Assembly: GCA_030149815.1 (NCBI GenBank)
Contig: JASLHI010000019.1
Coordinates: 69,789 to 133,788, forward strand
Reading direction: 5' to 3'
Length of the DNA stretch: 64,000 nucleotides
Source of the DNA: Aquirhabdus sp.
GTDB lineage: Bacteria; Pseudomonadota; Gammaproteobacteria; Pseudomonadales; Moraxellaceae
Positions 28,691 to 37,576 of this stretch are shown here, one piece after another. How positions within the stretch are numbered: the first letter of the stretch is position 1; each line of letters begins with the position of its first letter. A program made the translations under genes and the position numbers. The notes beneath the pieces were generated by a model. It was not told where the DNA came from. It did not search any database and saw nothing but the letters and a program-made list of their open reading frames with translations.

Positions 28691-30076
28691 ATGAGTAAAG
28701 TTAAGACCATTTATATCTGCCAACACTGCGGAACCAACCATCCGAAATGGTCTGGTCAATGTAGTGATTGCGGAGAATGGAATTGCTTAGTTGAAGCCAA
28801 ACCTGAACCAACAACCAATCATCGTGCACGCAGTATGGGCAATAGTGGCGGTTACGCAGGGCAAGCCGCAACCGTCACGCGCCTCGATCAAATTACGGTG
28901 AGTCGTGAATCTCGTTTAACGACTGGAATCAGTGAGTTTGATCGCGTGCTGGGTGGCGGTGTCGTCAATGGCTCTGTTGTCTTGATTGGTGGTGACCCAG
29001 GGATTGGTAAGTCCACGATTTTGCTACAAACAGCGACTCACATGGCTCAAGGTGAAAAAGCCCTCTACGTCACAGGCGAAGAATCTTTATCACAAGTTGC
29101 CATGCGCGCCAAACGTTTAGAGCTACCTACCGATCAACTGAAAGTCATGGCAGAAACTTCGGTGGAAACCATTTGCGCGACACTCAGTGCAGAAAAACCT
29201 GTCGTTGCTGTACTCGATTCGATTCAAACGCTATTCACAGAAACACTGCAATCCGCACCAGGTGGCGTTTCTCAGATCCGAGAATCCGCCGCAATCCTCA
29301 CGCGTTATGCAAAACAAACAGGCACTGCCTTATTTATCGTCGGTCATGTCACCAAAGAAGGCGCACTCGCTGGTCCTCGCGTACTCGAACACATGGTCGA
29401 TTGCGTGTTGTATTTTGAAGGCGAATCAGACTCACGTTTTCGCATGATTCGAGCAGTAAAAAATCGTTTTGGTGCAGTGAATGAACTCGGTGTGTTTGCC
29501 ATGACTGATCGCGGGCTTCGGGAAGTTGCTAATCCATCAGCAATATTCTTAAGTCGTTACGATGAAGCGATTGCGGGCAGCATTGTCATGATTAGCCGCG
29601 AAGGTACTCGTCCGCTCTTGGTCGAAGTTCAGGCTTTAGTAGATGACACCCAAGGTTCGCCGCGTCGTGTGGCATTAGGCTTAGATCAAAACCGTCTGGC
29701 AATGCTCCTTGCGGTCATGCATCGTCACGGTGGTATTCATACCAATGGGCAAGATGTATTCGTCAATGTCGTCGGCGGGATCAAAGTCTTAGAAACCGGT
29801 TCAGACCTTGCTGTCTTACTCGCGGTTGCTTCCAGTATTAAAGGTAAAGCATTACCACAAGAACTCGTTGTTTTTGGTGAAGTCGGATTGTCTGGTGAAA
29901 TTCGTCCTGTTCCAAACGGACAAGAGCGTCTGCGTGAAGCCGTCAAACACGGTTTCAAAAAAGCCATCGTGCCACGTGGTAATGCGCCAAGACAAGCGAT
30001 TGAAGGCATGGAAATTATCAGCGTTGGACGACTACATGAAGCTTTCAGCGCAGCATTTGATTTAAGTAGTTCATAA
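28691..30076 (+). CDS. radA: DNA repair protein RadA (Sms)
   Basis: RecA-like branch-migration helicase of recombination. The 461-residue product has the N-terminal C4 zinc finger (ICQHCGTNHPKWSGQCSDCG), Walker A GGDPGIGKST, the RadA-specific KNRFG motif, and a C-terminal Lon-protease-like domain (VFVNVVGGIKVLETGSDLA, FGEVGLSGEIRPV) lacking protease activity in relatives. Length and order are canonical. Followed by a long hairpin. Confidence 0.98.
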   Translation: MSKVKTIYICQHCGTNHPKWSGQCSDCGEWNCLVEAKPEPTTNHRARSMGNSGGYAGQAATVTRLDQITVSRESRLTTGISEFDRVLGGGVVNGSVVLIGGDPGIGKSTILLQTATHMAQGEKALYVTGEESLSQVAMRAKRLELPTDQLKVMAETSVETICATLSAEKPVVAVLDSIQTLFTETLQSAPGGVSQIRESAAILTRYAKQTGTALFIVGHVTKEGALAGPRVLEHMVDCVLYFEGESDSRFRMIRAVKNRFGAVNELGVFAMTDRGLREVANPSAIFLSRYDEAIAGSIVMISREGTRPLLVEVQALVDDTQGSPRRVALGLDQNRLAMLLAVMHRHGGIHTNGQDVFVNVVGGIKVLETGSDLAVLLAVASSIKGKALPQELVVFGEVGLSGEIRPVPNGQERLREAVKHGFKKAIVPRGNAPRQAIEGMEIISVGRLHEAFSAAFDLSSS

Positions 30077-30092
30077 AGCAAGACAAAAACCA

Positions 30093-30134
30093 AGATAAAG
30101 CCCACGAAGAATTACGGCTTTCTGGGCTTTATCT
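30093..30134 (+). terminator. Hairpin after radA
   Basis: Perfect 11-base-pair stem AGATAAAGCCC/GGGCTTTATCT with a 20-base loop, followed by TCTAATTTT. The U run is imperfect. The remaining 240 bases to the next gene show no other structure I can name. Confidence 0.6.
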
Positions 30135-30373
30135 TCTAATTTTCAATAGGCATTCGCCAAATTCACACTAATCATAACCACATCACAACGATACTTTTAT
30201 AGTTCTGTGATAGTTTGTGTTGCGTGTGATTTTGTTATTTGAATCACACTTTACACTTTGAAATGATTCGACTCTTGATAACAGGTATGACGTACCCATC
30301 ATCTAAGAGCAACATCAGTGTTTTAATTTAAAAAGTAACTGTTTTATCTCAAATTGCATCACTTTTTAGGAAA

Positions 30374-31387
30374 ATGATGAACATGAAATCAAGTACGCGC
30401 ACCGCCATTTCTTCACTGATTATGGCAACGCTTATTTTGTCACCTTTGGCAGAAGCTAAACGTATAGGCGGTGGTAGCAGTCACGGAATGAGCCGTTCGA
30501 GTTCAAGCTCTTATGGTCATTCAAACTATGGTAGTTCAAACAATTACAACAGTACACCTGTGCGCCCATACACGCCAGCTCCACAACAAGCGCCACAAAA
30601 AAGTGGACCAGGATGGGGGGGCGTTGCAGCAGGGGTTGCAGCAGGTGCAGTTGGCGCAACACTATTAAGCCACGCAGGCTCAGCAAATGCCAACACACAA
30701 CAACCAACAGCCGCTCAACAAGAAAACGGCTCTGGCACATGGAATCAACAAGCTACCCAGCAACCACAGAAAAGTGGTTTCTCTTGGTTCTGGCTCATCA
30801 TTTTGGCGGGTGTAGGCTATTTTATTTATCGTCGTTTTGCGGCGAAGAAAAATACATTAGCAACGAGCAACGCAGCACCTAGTCCATTTGGTTTTGGTAA
30901 TAGCAACACACAACCTTCAGGTAGCAATACCAATATTTTTGGTCAACCTGTTGGTGGTGGTTCGAGTGCACCTAATGCAAGTTTTGGTTCAGCTTCTCCC
31001 TTTACAAGTAATGGTCAAACTCTGCCAGATGGCACTGAGAATGCTGCATTCCTTCGTCAAGCACGCGCAACCTTCTTGCACATGCAAACCATGAATAGTG
31101 CGAGTAATCTGGACGAATTACGTCGTTACTTTACACCTGACATGTTCAATGCGATTCAGTCAGACATTGCTAACAACCACGACACAGCTGAGTTTCCAAC
31201 GCTGAATGCTCAAATTGTCGATAGCGCACAAGAAAATGGTCAGTATGTCACCAGCGTTTTGTATAGCGGAACAGTCAGTGAAGATCTGAACTCGGCACCA
31301 GTACCGTTCAGCGAGACATGGCATTTTGTACAACCCATTGGCAGTACAGATCGTAAATGGCTGGTTGCTGGTATTCAACAAGGGTAA
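30374..31387 (+). CDS. Tim44-like domain protein with one membrane anchor
   Basis: 337 residues. A signal peptide or signal anchor (to PLAEA), then a Gly/Ser/Asn-rich segment and a second hydrophobic Gly-Ala segment (GGVAAGVAAGAVGATLLSHA), a Gln/Asn-rich linker, a membrane helix (WFWLIILAGVGYFIYRRFAA), another Ser/Asn/Gly-rich linker, and a C-terminal Tim44-like domain (LRQARATFLHMQTMNSASNL, LRRYFTPDMFNAIQSDI, FSETWHFVQPIG, KWLVAGIQQ). Bacterial members are common in proteobacteria and their role is not established; the mitochondrial relative docks the import motor. TTTAGGAAA precedes the ATG. A strong terminator follows. Confidence 0.85.
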   Translation: MMNMKSSTRTAISSLIMATLILSPLAEAKRIGGGSSHGMSRSSSSSYGHSNYGSSNNYNSTPVRPYTPAPQQAPQKSGPGWGGVAAGVAAGAVGATLLSHAGSANANTQQPTAAQQENGSGTWNQQATQQPQKSGFSWFWLIILAGVGYFIYRRFAAKKNTLATSNAAPSPFGFGNSNTQPSGSNTNIFGQPVGGGSSAPNASFGSASPFTSNGQTLPDGTENAAFLRQARATFLHMQTMNSASNLDELRRYFTPDMFNAIQSDIANNHDTAEFPTLNAQIVDSAQENGQYVTSVLYSGTVSEDLNSAPVPFSETWHFVQPIGSTDRKWLVAGIQQG

Positions 31388-31434
31388 TTCGGCACTGAAC
31401 GATTTTATCGTATAAATCAGACCGTTTTTCCAAG

Positions 31435-31472
31435 AGCCTTCGTCGGGATTTTTCTAGACGAAGGCTTTTTTT
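31435..31472 (+). terminator. Terminator after the Tim44-like gene
   Basis: Stem AGCCTTCGTC/GACGAAGGCT, 12-base loop, then seven T. Confidence 0.92.
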
Positions 31473-31513
31473 ATTTCTATATAACCTTAAAAATAGATCA
31501 TTGAGCCTGCAGT

Positions 31514-31582
31514 TATTTAGCTTGTCGAAATATCGAAATGATCGGCATTTGATTAAGGATATGTACTTCGACAAGCTCAATA
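31514..31582. repeat. Inverted repeat built from TTCGACAAGCT
   Basis: Two 19-base arms (31514-31532 and 31564-31582) are reverse complements at 17 positions, with a 31-base spacer. Single arms occur at 24968 and 40666. This resembles REP-type palindromic elements. Confidence 0.65.
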
Positions 31583-31618
31583 AACTCATGCTAGTTGAAA
31601 ATTCCAGTGATCTTCACG

Positions 31619-31646
31619 CTTGAAAACATCACATCCAGCCCCATTT
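31619..31646 (+). promoter_or_regulatory. Sigma-32 (RpoH) heat-shock promoter of htpG
   Basis: CTTGAAA (31619-31625), a 13-base spacer, then CCCCATTT (31639-31646): an essentially perfect match to the gammaproteobacterial sigma-32 consensus. It leaves a leader of about 110 bases before the htpG ATG containing three dyads (31692-31704, 31704-31716, 31727-31738). Confidence 0.88.
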
Positions 31647-31762
31647 TATAACCATCTCAAATTTTGTCTTGTCTACAAATTTTACGAATTTTTGCATGAT
31701 GCAATTTCAGTGAAATCAAAAGATAAGACGTTTACGTCAACTGTAATATAAGAGGTCAATCA

Positions 31763-33679
31763 ATGACAGCTACAACTGAAAAACCAAATAGCAAAAGCTA
31801 CAGCTTCCAAGCCGAAGTCGCACAACTGCTTCACTTAGTGACACACTCATTGTATTCCAACCCAGAAATTTTCTTGCGCGAACTCGTGTCGAACGCATCT
31901 GACGCTTGTGACAAATTACGCTTTGAAGGCATTAACAACGCCGCGCTTTTTGAAGATGCGCCTAACCTCTCCGTTCGCGTTGGATTTGATAAAGATGCAA
32001 AGACGATTACGATCACTGATAACGGTATTGGTTTAAGTCAACAAGAAGCCATCGATAACTTAGGAACGATTGCAAAATCAGGTACACGTGATTTCGTCAG
32101 CAAACTCAGCGGTGACCAAAAATCTGACGCACAACTGATTGGTCAGTTTGGTGTGGGTTTTTATTCTGGCTTTATCGTTGCCGATAAAATCACCGTTGAA
32201 TCACGTCGTGCAGGTTTACCAACAAGCGAAGGCGTACGCTGGGTGAGCGGCGGAACTGGTGATTTCGAAGTCGAAACCATTGAACGTGCAGCACGCGGAA
32301 CCAGCATCATCCTTCACTTACGCGACGATTCATTAGACTATCTTAACGGCTGGAAACTGAAGAATATTATCAATAAATATTCTGATCACATCAGCCTGCC
32401 AATTCTGATGCAAAAAGAAATCTGGCAAGAAGGTAAAGAAGAAGGCGACGCAGGTCAAATGGTCATGACCGACGAATGGGAAACCATTAACTCAGCCAGC
32501 GCACTGTGGTCACGCAACAAAAAAGACATTACCGAAGAACAATACATTGAGTTTTACAAACAACTCAGCCGCGATCAAGAAGCGCCTCTCAGTTGGAGTC
32601 ACAACCGAGTTGAAGGCAGCACTGAATATACTCAACTGCTTTATGTCCCAGCAAAAGCGTCACATGATCTGTTTACTCGTGAAGCCAAAGCAGGCATCAA
32701 ATTGTATGTCAAACGCGTGTTTATCATGGACGAAGCTGAAAGCTTGATGCCAATGTATTTGCGTTTTATCAAAGGCGTGATCGACAGCGCTGATTTGCCA
32801 CTCAACGTCAGCCGTGAATTGTTGCAAGAAAGTCGCGATGTAAAAGCGATTCGTGAAGGTAACACTCGCCGCGTCCTCAGCATGCTCGAAAGCCTGTCTT
32901 CAAGCACTGAAGCTGCAGATCAAGAAAAATACACCAAGTTCTATACAGAGTTTGGCGCAGTCATCAAAGAGGGCTTGGGCGAAGACTTTGCCAATAAAGA
33001 CAAGATTGCTAAATTACTTCGCTTCGCTTCAACAACGAGCGATACCGTCAGCGTATCGTTTGCTGACTACAAAGCACGTATGAAGCCTGAGCAAGATGCG
33101 ATTTACTACATTACTGCCGAAACCCTAGCCGCGGCTAAAAACAGCCCACAACTTGAACTGTTTAAGAAGAAAGGCATCGAAGTATTGCTCATGACTGATC
33201 GTGTCGATGAGTGGGCGCTGAACTTCTTGCATGATTTTGATGGCACATCACTGCAAAGTGTCGCAAAAGGTGCTGTTGATCTTGGCAAGTTACAAGATGA
33301 AGACGAGAAAAAAGCAGCTGAACAAGCGGCTGAAACATTCAAGCCTTTGCTAGAAAAACTGACTGAAACATTGAAAGACAAAGCCAAGGAAGTACGCGTC
33401 ACGACTCGTTTGGTGGATAGTCCTGCGTGTTTGGTGGGTGCAGATGGTGATATGTCCAGTCAACTTGCGCGTATGCTCAAGCAAATGGGACAACAAGCAC
33501 CAGAGATCAAACCAATTCTGGAAATCAATCCAGAGCATGCGTTGGTGAAGAAACTCGAAGGCACAACTCACTTCGATGATCTCGCGCATATCATTTTCGA
33601 TCAAGCGTTGCTTGCAGAAGGTGGATTACCAGAAGATCCAGCTGCGTATGTAAAACGTGTGAGTGCGCTGCTCATCTAA
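31763..33679 (+). CDS. htpG: Molecular chaperone HtpG (Hsp90)
   Basis: Cytoplasmic Hsp90 homodimer that remodels client proteins. The 638-residue product has the GHKL ATPase start ([20 protein letters not shown]), [18 protein letters not shown], the glycine-rich lid [12 protein letters not shown], the middle-domain SREILQ-type arginine region in [17 protein letters not shown], and a C-terminal dimerisation domain. Ribosome site AAGAGG. Preceded by a sigma-32 promoter, as expected for a heat-shock gene, and followed by a terminator. Confidence 0.98.
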   Translation: MTATTEKPNSKSYSFQAEVAQLLHLVTHSLYSNPEIFLRELVSNASDACDKLRFEGINNAALFEDAPNLSVRVGFDKDAKTITITDNGIGLSQQEAIDNLGTIAKSGTRDFVSKLSGDQKSDAQLIGQFGVGFYSGFIVADKITVESRRAGLPTSEGVRWVSGGTGDFEVETIERAARGTSIILHLRDDSLDYLNGWKLKNIINKYSDHISLPILMQKEIWQEGKEEGDAGQMVMTDEWETINSASALWSRNKKDITEEQYIEFYKQLSRDQEAPLSWSHNRVEGSTEYTQLLYVPAKASHDLFTREAKAGIKLYVKRVFIMDEAESLMPMYLRFIKGVIDSADLPLNVSRELLQESRDVKAIREGNTRRVLSMLESLSSSTEAADQEKYTKFYTEFGAVIKEGLGEDFANKDKIAKLLRFASTTSDTVSVSFADYKARMKPEQDAIYYITAETLAAAKNSPQLELFKKKGIEVLLMTDRVDEWALNFLHDFDGTSLQSVAKGAVDLGKLQDEDEKKAAEQAAETFKPLLEKLTETLKDKAKEVRVTTRLVDSPACLVGADGDMSSQLARMLKQMGQQAPEIKPILEINPEHALVKKLEGTTHFDDLAHIIFDQALLAEGGLPEDPAAYVKRVSALLI

Positions 33680-33700
33680 TCAGAAGTTAACGAAAGATGA

Positions 33701-33738
33701 GCCTTTCCAGAGTTTGATGACTTTGGGAAGGCTTTTTT
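33701..33738 (+). terminator. Terminator after htpG
   Basis: GCCTTTCC/GGGAAGGC arms (one G-U pair), 16-base loop, then six T. Confidence 0.85.
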
Positions 33739-33741
33739 ACA

Positions 33742-34497
33742 TCAACAACAATCCCAATAAAAATACGCTTTCTCAAATCGTTTATTGATTAAGTCATCCT
33801 GATTGATGAATAAATGCGCAACGCCACAATCACCAAACATGATTTGATCATCAGTATCTATTTGCATCAATAACACATCATTTTTCTTTTTTTCATCGTA
33901 ATCTCTTATGTCCGACTGCGTAAAATAAGCATAACCACCAATTTTGTGTCCACACGCATCAAAGAACTGATCTAACTCATCCTGTTGCTGCTTTTTAAGT
34001 GTCTCGTGAAAATCCCAGTAATCTAACCCATTAAAGTTAAAATTAAATCTGAAATCATCATTACCGCCGTATTCTGTGTTTGATGAAAAAGATAATTCAT
34101 GCTCACAATTAATCGGTGATTCTGAATATAAGTTCTCTGTTAAAAAATCAAAATTTGTTTGTTCTGCTTGTATAGTTTCATGGAATATAACTCGATAATC
34201 ATCCATATCCCACCAATCACTTCCTGAAACAAAAAGCTGCAAAATGCCATTCGAAGGATAGTTCGGTAACGCTGGAACCTCAGAAAAATTGATTTGAGAA
34301 AGCATGATCATTGGATGACCTGCTTTACTTTTCGGGTATTCAAAACTCAAAGGTAAATAAGGTTTTCCTAGAAACTTACTGGATGTAATACTTAGCTTTT
34401 TTCCATCTTGAATCGGTCTAGCAATTATCTTTACCGAATCTAATTTATAGCTTTTTAAATTTGATTCAAATTCCTTAAGAATTTCAGGAAATATCAT
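33742..34497 (-). CDS. YwqG-like DUF1963 protein
   Basis: 251 residues from ATG 34497, chosen because AAGGA lies about 7 bases upstream. The DUF1963/YwqG pattern is seen in SSKFLGKPYLPLSFEYPKS, MIMLSQINFSEVPALPNYPS, GILQLFVSGSDWWDMDDYRV and the C-terminal IGGYAYFTQSDIRDYD, VLLMQIDTDDQIMFGDCGVA and FYWDCC. The family is widespread and of unknown biochemical function; some members sit next to toxin or polymorphic-toxin loci, but no toxin gene is visible here. The gene is AT-richer than htpG. Cytoplasmic, acidic. Confidence 0.85.
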   Translation of the reverse strand: MIFPEILKEFESNLKSYKLDSVKIIARPIQDGKKLSITSSKFLGKPYLPLSFEYPKSKAGHPMIMLSQINFSEVPALPNYPSNGILQLFVSGSDWWDMDDYRVIFHETIQAEQTNFDFLTENLYSESPINCEHELSFSSNTEYGGNDDFRFNFNFNGLDYWDFHETLKKQQQDELDQFFDACGHKIGGYAYFTQSDIRDYDEKKKNDVLLMQIDTDDQIMFGDCGVAHLFINQDDLINKRFEKAYFYWDCC

Positions 34498-34638
34498 TAT
34501 TGGTTCCTTTATATTTAATAACACATTTCAGCTTTATAGTATTACCCAGCCTTTAACGAAACTCCATAACAACCATATAGACTTCCCATATAACGCGGCA
34601 CATAATCGAGCCACCTTCACTACGCTTTCAAGGAAAGA

Positions 34639-34923
34639 ATGATGAAAAGAAGTCTCTTGAGTTTAGTTGTTGCAAGTAGCGTACTCTTTGCTGGACAGAG
34701 CGCAAATGCGATTGGCTGTCTGACTGGCGGTGCAGCGGGTGCAGTCGCTGGACACTATGCACATCACCATGCTGTCGTTGGCGCAATCGGTGGTTGTATT
34801 GCAGGTCATGAACTTGCTAAACACAATAAAGCCAAAGCCGCTGCAGCTGCAAAAGCTCAACACGATGCTGCTATGGCTCCTCCTGCAGCCGCTCCTGCTC
34901 AAGCCGCACCACCCGCTCAATAA
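34639..34923 (+). CDS. Small exported glycine-zipper protein with Ala/Pro tail
   Basis: 94 residues: signal peptide ending at QSANA, then a glycine-zipper segment (GCLTGGAAGAVAGHYA, HHAVVGAIGGCIAGHELAKH) with two cysteines, then a low-complexity tail of Ala, Lys, Pro and Gln. Glycine-zipper proteins insert in or associate with envelope membranes; no function can be assigned. ATGATG at 34639 allows two adjacent starts behind AAGGAAAG. Its own terminator follows. Confidence 0.75.
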   Translation: MMKRSLLSLVVASSVLFAGQSANAIGCLTGGAAGAVAGHYAHHHAVVGAIGGCIAGHELAKHNKAKAAAAAKAQHDAAMAPPAAAPAQAAPPAQ

Positions 34924-34934
34924 TTTATATTGAT

Positions 34935-34972
34935 AAAAAAGGGTTTTATGAATGTCATAAAACCCTTTTTTT
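34935..34972. terminator. Bidirectional terminator between the glycine-zipper gene and gloA
   Basis: Perfect stem AAAAAAGGGTTTTATG/CATAAAACCCTTTTTT with a five-base loop. Confidence 0.93.
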
Positions 34973-34987
34973 AAATCTACACTGTTA

Positions 34988-35371
34988 TTAATCCCGCTCA
35001 ATCAACTCGATCTTATAACCATCTGGATCTTCGACAAAGGCTATCACAGTATTACCATGTTTCATTGGCCCTGCTTCACGAACCACACGTCCGCCTCTCG
35101 CTCGAATATCATCACACGCAGCATACGCGTTCGGCACTGCCAGCGCGATATGACCATATCCTGCGCCAATGTCGTAACTTGTCGTATCCCAGTTATGCGT
35201 CAGCTCCAGAACAGTATTCTTATCTTCTGTACCATAGCCAAGAAACGCTAAGGTAAATCGACCTTCTGGGTAATCATTTTGACGCAATAAACTCATTCCC
35301 AGCACTTCAGTATAGAACTCAATTGATCGCTTCAAGTCGCCGACTCGAAGCATTACATGTAACAATCTCAT
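34988..35371 (-). CDS. gloA: Lactoylglutathione lyase (glyoxalase I)
   Basis: Converts the methylglyoxal-glutathione hemithioacetal to S-lactoylglutathione; nickel or zinc metalloenzyme. The 127-residue product starts [20 protein letters not shown] (metal ligand His5), with Glu in [23 protein letters not shown] (His) and [14 protein letters not shown] (Glu), the four metal ligands of the family. The ATG overlaps the stop codon of the upstream ampG-like gene by four bases (ATGA), so they are translationally coupled. Confidence 0.96.
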   Translation of the reverse strand: MRLLHVMLRVGDLKRSIEFYTEVLGMSLLRQNDYPEGRFTLAFLGYGTEDKNTVLELTHNWDTTSYDIGAGYGHIALAVPNAYAACDDIRARGGRVVREAGPMKHGNTVIAFVEDPDGYKIELIERD

Positions 35372-36645
35372 TTCGCCTCTCCTTTTTCATGCCACGGCGC
35401 AACCCACGGCAACATCAACATCCCCGGTAATGCGAGCAATGTACACAACCAAAAGAACCCCGTATAACCACCCATAAAATCAACCATATAACCTGCATAA
35501 CTATTGACGACCGTTCTTGGCAACGAAGCCAATGATGTGAGCAATGCCAACTGGAATGCGGTATATGCAGGATTAGTACTCATCGCAATAAACGCGACAA
35601 ATGCCGCTGTTCCAAGCCCAACTGCAAACGCTTCCGCACCAACCACACCACCGAGCGCAAACAAGTTATGATCTGTTTGCATGGATAACCAAGCAAACAA
35701 TGGAATCACCAGCATTTGCGCCACGCCAAAAATCCATAAAGCACGATGAATCGACATTTTTAACATCGCAAAACCACCAACAAATCCACCAATCAATCCG
35801 CCCCACAGCACAGCAACTTTTGCAATTGCTCCGATTTGAGTTTTGGTATATCCCATGTCGAGATAAAATTTGGTTGCCAATGAAGTCGCCAGTGAATCAC
35901 CGAGCTTGTAAAAGAAAATAAAAGCAATCAGCGCAATACCCGCTTTGACCCCTTTACGATTAAAAAACTCTTCTAAAGGTTCAATAAAAGCCGCAGCCAA
36001 TGTGCGTGGTGGAATCTGACGTAATTGTGGTTCACGCACGACGACCGCCAAAATCGCACAAGGCAGCATAAATAACGCCACAATCCAGAACACCACATCC
36101 CACGGTAAGCGATCAGCCAAAATAAACGCTAAACTTCCCGGTACCAGTCCAGCCAATTTATAGGCATTGACATGAATGGTATTCCCTAAACCCAGCTCAT
36201 TATCTGGCAAAATCTCACGACGATATGCATCAATCACAATATCCAGCGATGCACTCAAAAAACTAATCACAATGCCAATCAAGCTAATCAAAGGCAACTG
36301 GTTATCTGGTCGTAATGTGCCCAGCATACCCAATGCGATTAGCAGCAAAACTGGTAAAATAACCAACCATGTCCGACGACGCCCATATTGTCTAAACTGA
36401 AAAAAGTCGAGGAAAGGTGCCCAAACTGGTTTAAATACATACGGGATTTGCAACAACGTCAGCAACCCGATAGTCTTGATATCCAAATGATAGGCATCCA
36501 CCCACGCTGGAATCAGATTCAAAAAGACAAATAAAGGCAATCCTGACGAAAAACCAATCACCGTACAAATCAGAACTCTTTTCCAGAAACCTGCTTGTGA
36601 AGAATTGTTTGAAGAATGTTCTGCCGAAACGTGCTGACTCGCCAT
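35368..36645 (-). CDS. ampG: AmpG-like muropeptide MFS permease
   Basis: 425-residue inner-membrane transporter with about 12 helices. AmpG features: [92 protein letters not shown]. AmpG imports anhydromuropeptides from the periplasm for recycling; in many gammaproteobacteria these control AmpC-type beta-lactamase induction. Here it is coupled to gloA. A TTG at 36654 would add three residues, but ATG 36645 is used. No ampR or ampC is in the window, though a class A beta-lactamase gene lies 14 kb away. Confidence 0.88.
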   Translation of the reverse strand: MASQHVSAEHSSNNSSQAGFWKRVLICTVIGFSSGLPLFVFLNLIPAWVDAYHLDIKTIGLLTLLQIPYVFKPVWAPFLDFFQFRQYGRRRTWLVILPVLLLIALGMLGTLRPDNQLPLISLIGIVISFLSASLDIVIDAYRREILPDNELGLGNTIHVNAYKLAGLVPGSLAFILADRLPWDVVFWIVALFMLPCAILAVVVREPQLRQIPPRTLAAAFIEPLEEFFNRKGVKAGIALIAFIFFYKLGDSLATSLATKFYLDMGYTKTQIGAIAKVAVLWGGLIGGFVGGFAMLKMSIHRALWIFGVAQMLVIPLFAWLSMQTDHNLFALGGVVGAEAFAVGLGTAAFVAFIAMSTNPAYTAFQLALLTSLASLPRTVVNSYAGYMVDFMGGYTGFFWLCTLLALPGMLMLPWVAPWHEKGEAK

Positions 36646-36756
36646 TATGTACAACCGCTGTTTTCATAAAATGCGACAAGAGTAGCGGGATCAAATTGTT
36701 TTTGCCAGAATAGTTGTGCAATGTTTTATTGAGACAAATTTTTGGAGCACGACAGA

Positions 36757-37425
36757 ATGTCGATTAATGCGCTTGCTACACGTGCACTGATGTCTTGCCG
36801 CCAAGCCGTCATGGCAAGCCAATCCGCCAGTGTTCCTGGTTTTCCATTTACTTCGGTTATTCCAGTCAGCATCACCGCTCAAGGAGAAATCATTGCACTG
36901 CTTGCGGAGACAGCACCTCACAGTAGGAATATCCTGATTGATCCTCGTGTATCTCTACAACTGCACGACGATTTAGAAGATAACTGGCAAGCAGCAACTC
37001 GTCTGTCTGTACTTGGGCGAATGCGCCCATTGAATTTAGCACTATTAGATATAGCAAAATTAAAAGAGTCTTTTTACTTACTACATCCTGAATTGGATCG
37101 CTTCGATGAATCTGCGGACTATTATTTTTGGATATTAGACTCGGTACAGTTCCGTCTCATTTCGGGCATCGACAAACCTCAATGGATGGATCGAATCTCA
37201 CCAGATTTATTTGAGTTAACTTCGACTGATCGGCAGCAACTCAATGACGCTATTATCCAGCAAGGCATACAAGGTCATGTGATTCAGGCTTGTCGCTATG
37301 GTCTACAAATTATTGCTCATGGACGAATTCGTTTCTTATCAGTGACAGAACCTGTCAACCAAATGACAGAACTCTTTGAACTCATCAAAGCTCGACAACT
37401 TGATGATCCAGCGCTGATTGATTAG
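36757..37425 (+). CDS. Split-barrel flavin/heme-binding protein (HugZ/PNPOx-like)
   Basis: 222 residues from ATG 36757, with GGAG about 10 bases upstream; the in-frame TTG at 36742 is rejected. The N-terminal half has the pattern of the pyridoxamine-phosphate-oxidase-like split barrel of HugZ/HutZ: ASVPGFPFTSVIPVSITAQG, LLAETAPHSRNILIDPRVSL and RLSVLGRMRPL. HugZ relatives bind FMN or degrade heme. The C-terminal part (DSVQFRLISGIDKPQWMDRI) resembles the HugZ extension only loosely and the terminal heme-ligand His region is not clear. Enzyme activity is therefore open. Divergent from ampG. Confidence 0.7.
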   Translation: MSINALATRALMSCRQAVMASQSASVPGFPFTSVIPVSITAQGEIIALLAETAPHSRNILIDPRVSLQLHDDLEDNWQAATRLSVLGRMRPLNLALLDIAKLKESFYLLHPELDRFDESADYYFWILDSVQFRLISGIDKPQWMDRISPDLFELTSTDRQQLNDAIIQQGIQGHVIQACRYGLQIIAHGRIRFLSVTEPVNQMTELFELIKARQLDDPALID

Positions 37426-37576
37426 ACCATCTAAAAAACAAATTCAAATCATAAATTCAATTCACAGCATGCTGTTATACATGGCACAATATCATCTATA
37501 AGAGTGTATACAAATGCAGCTCAAACTCTTGAATTCGCCTTCATGAAAAATAGATACATTGACCTTACAAACGCAC

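Noticed and set aside
33742..34497. DUF1963 gene as antitoxin/immunity gene of a polymorphic toxin locus
   Set aside because: No toxin, Rhs or secretion gene flanks it; neighbours are htpG and a glycine-zipper protein.
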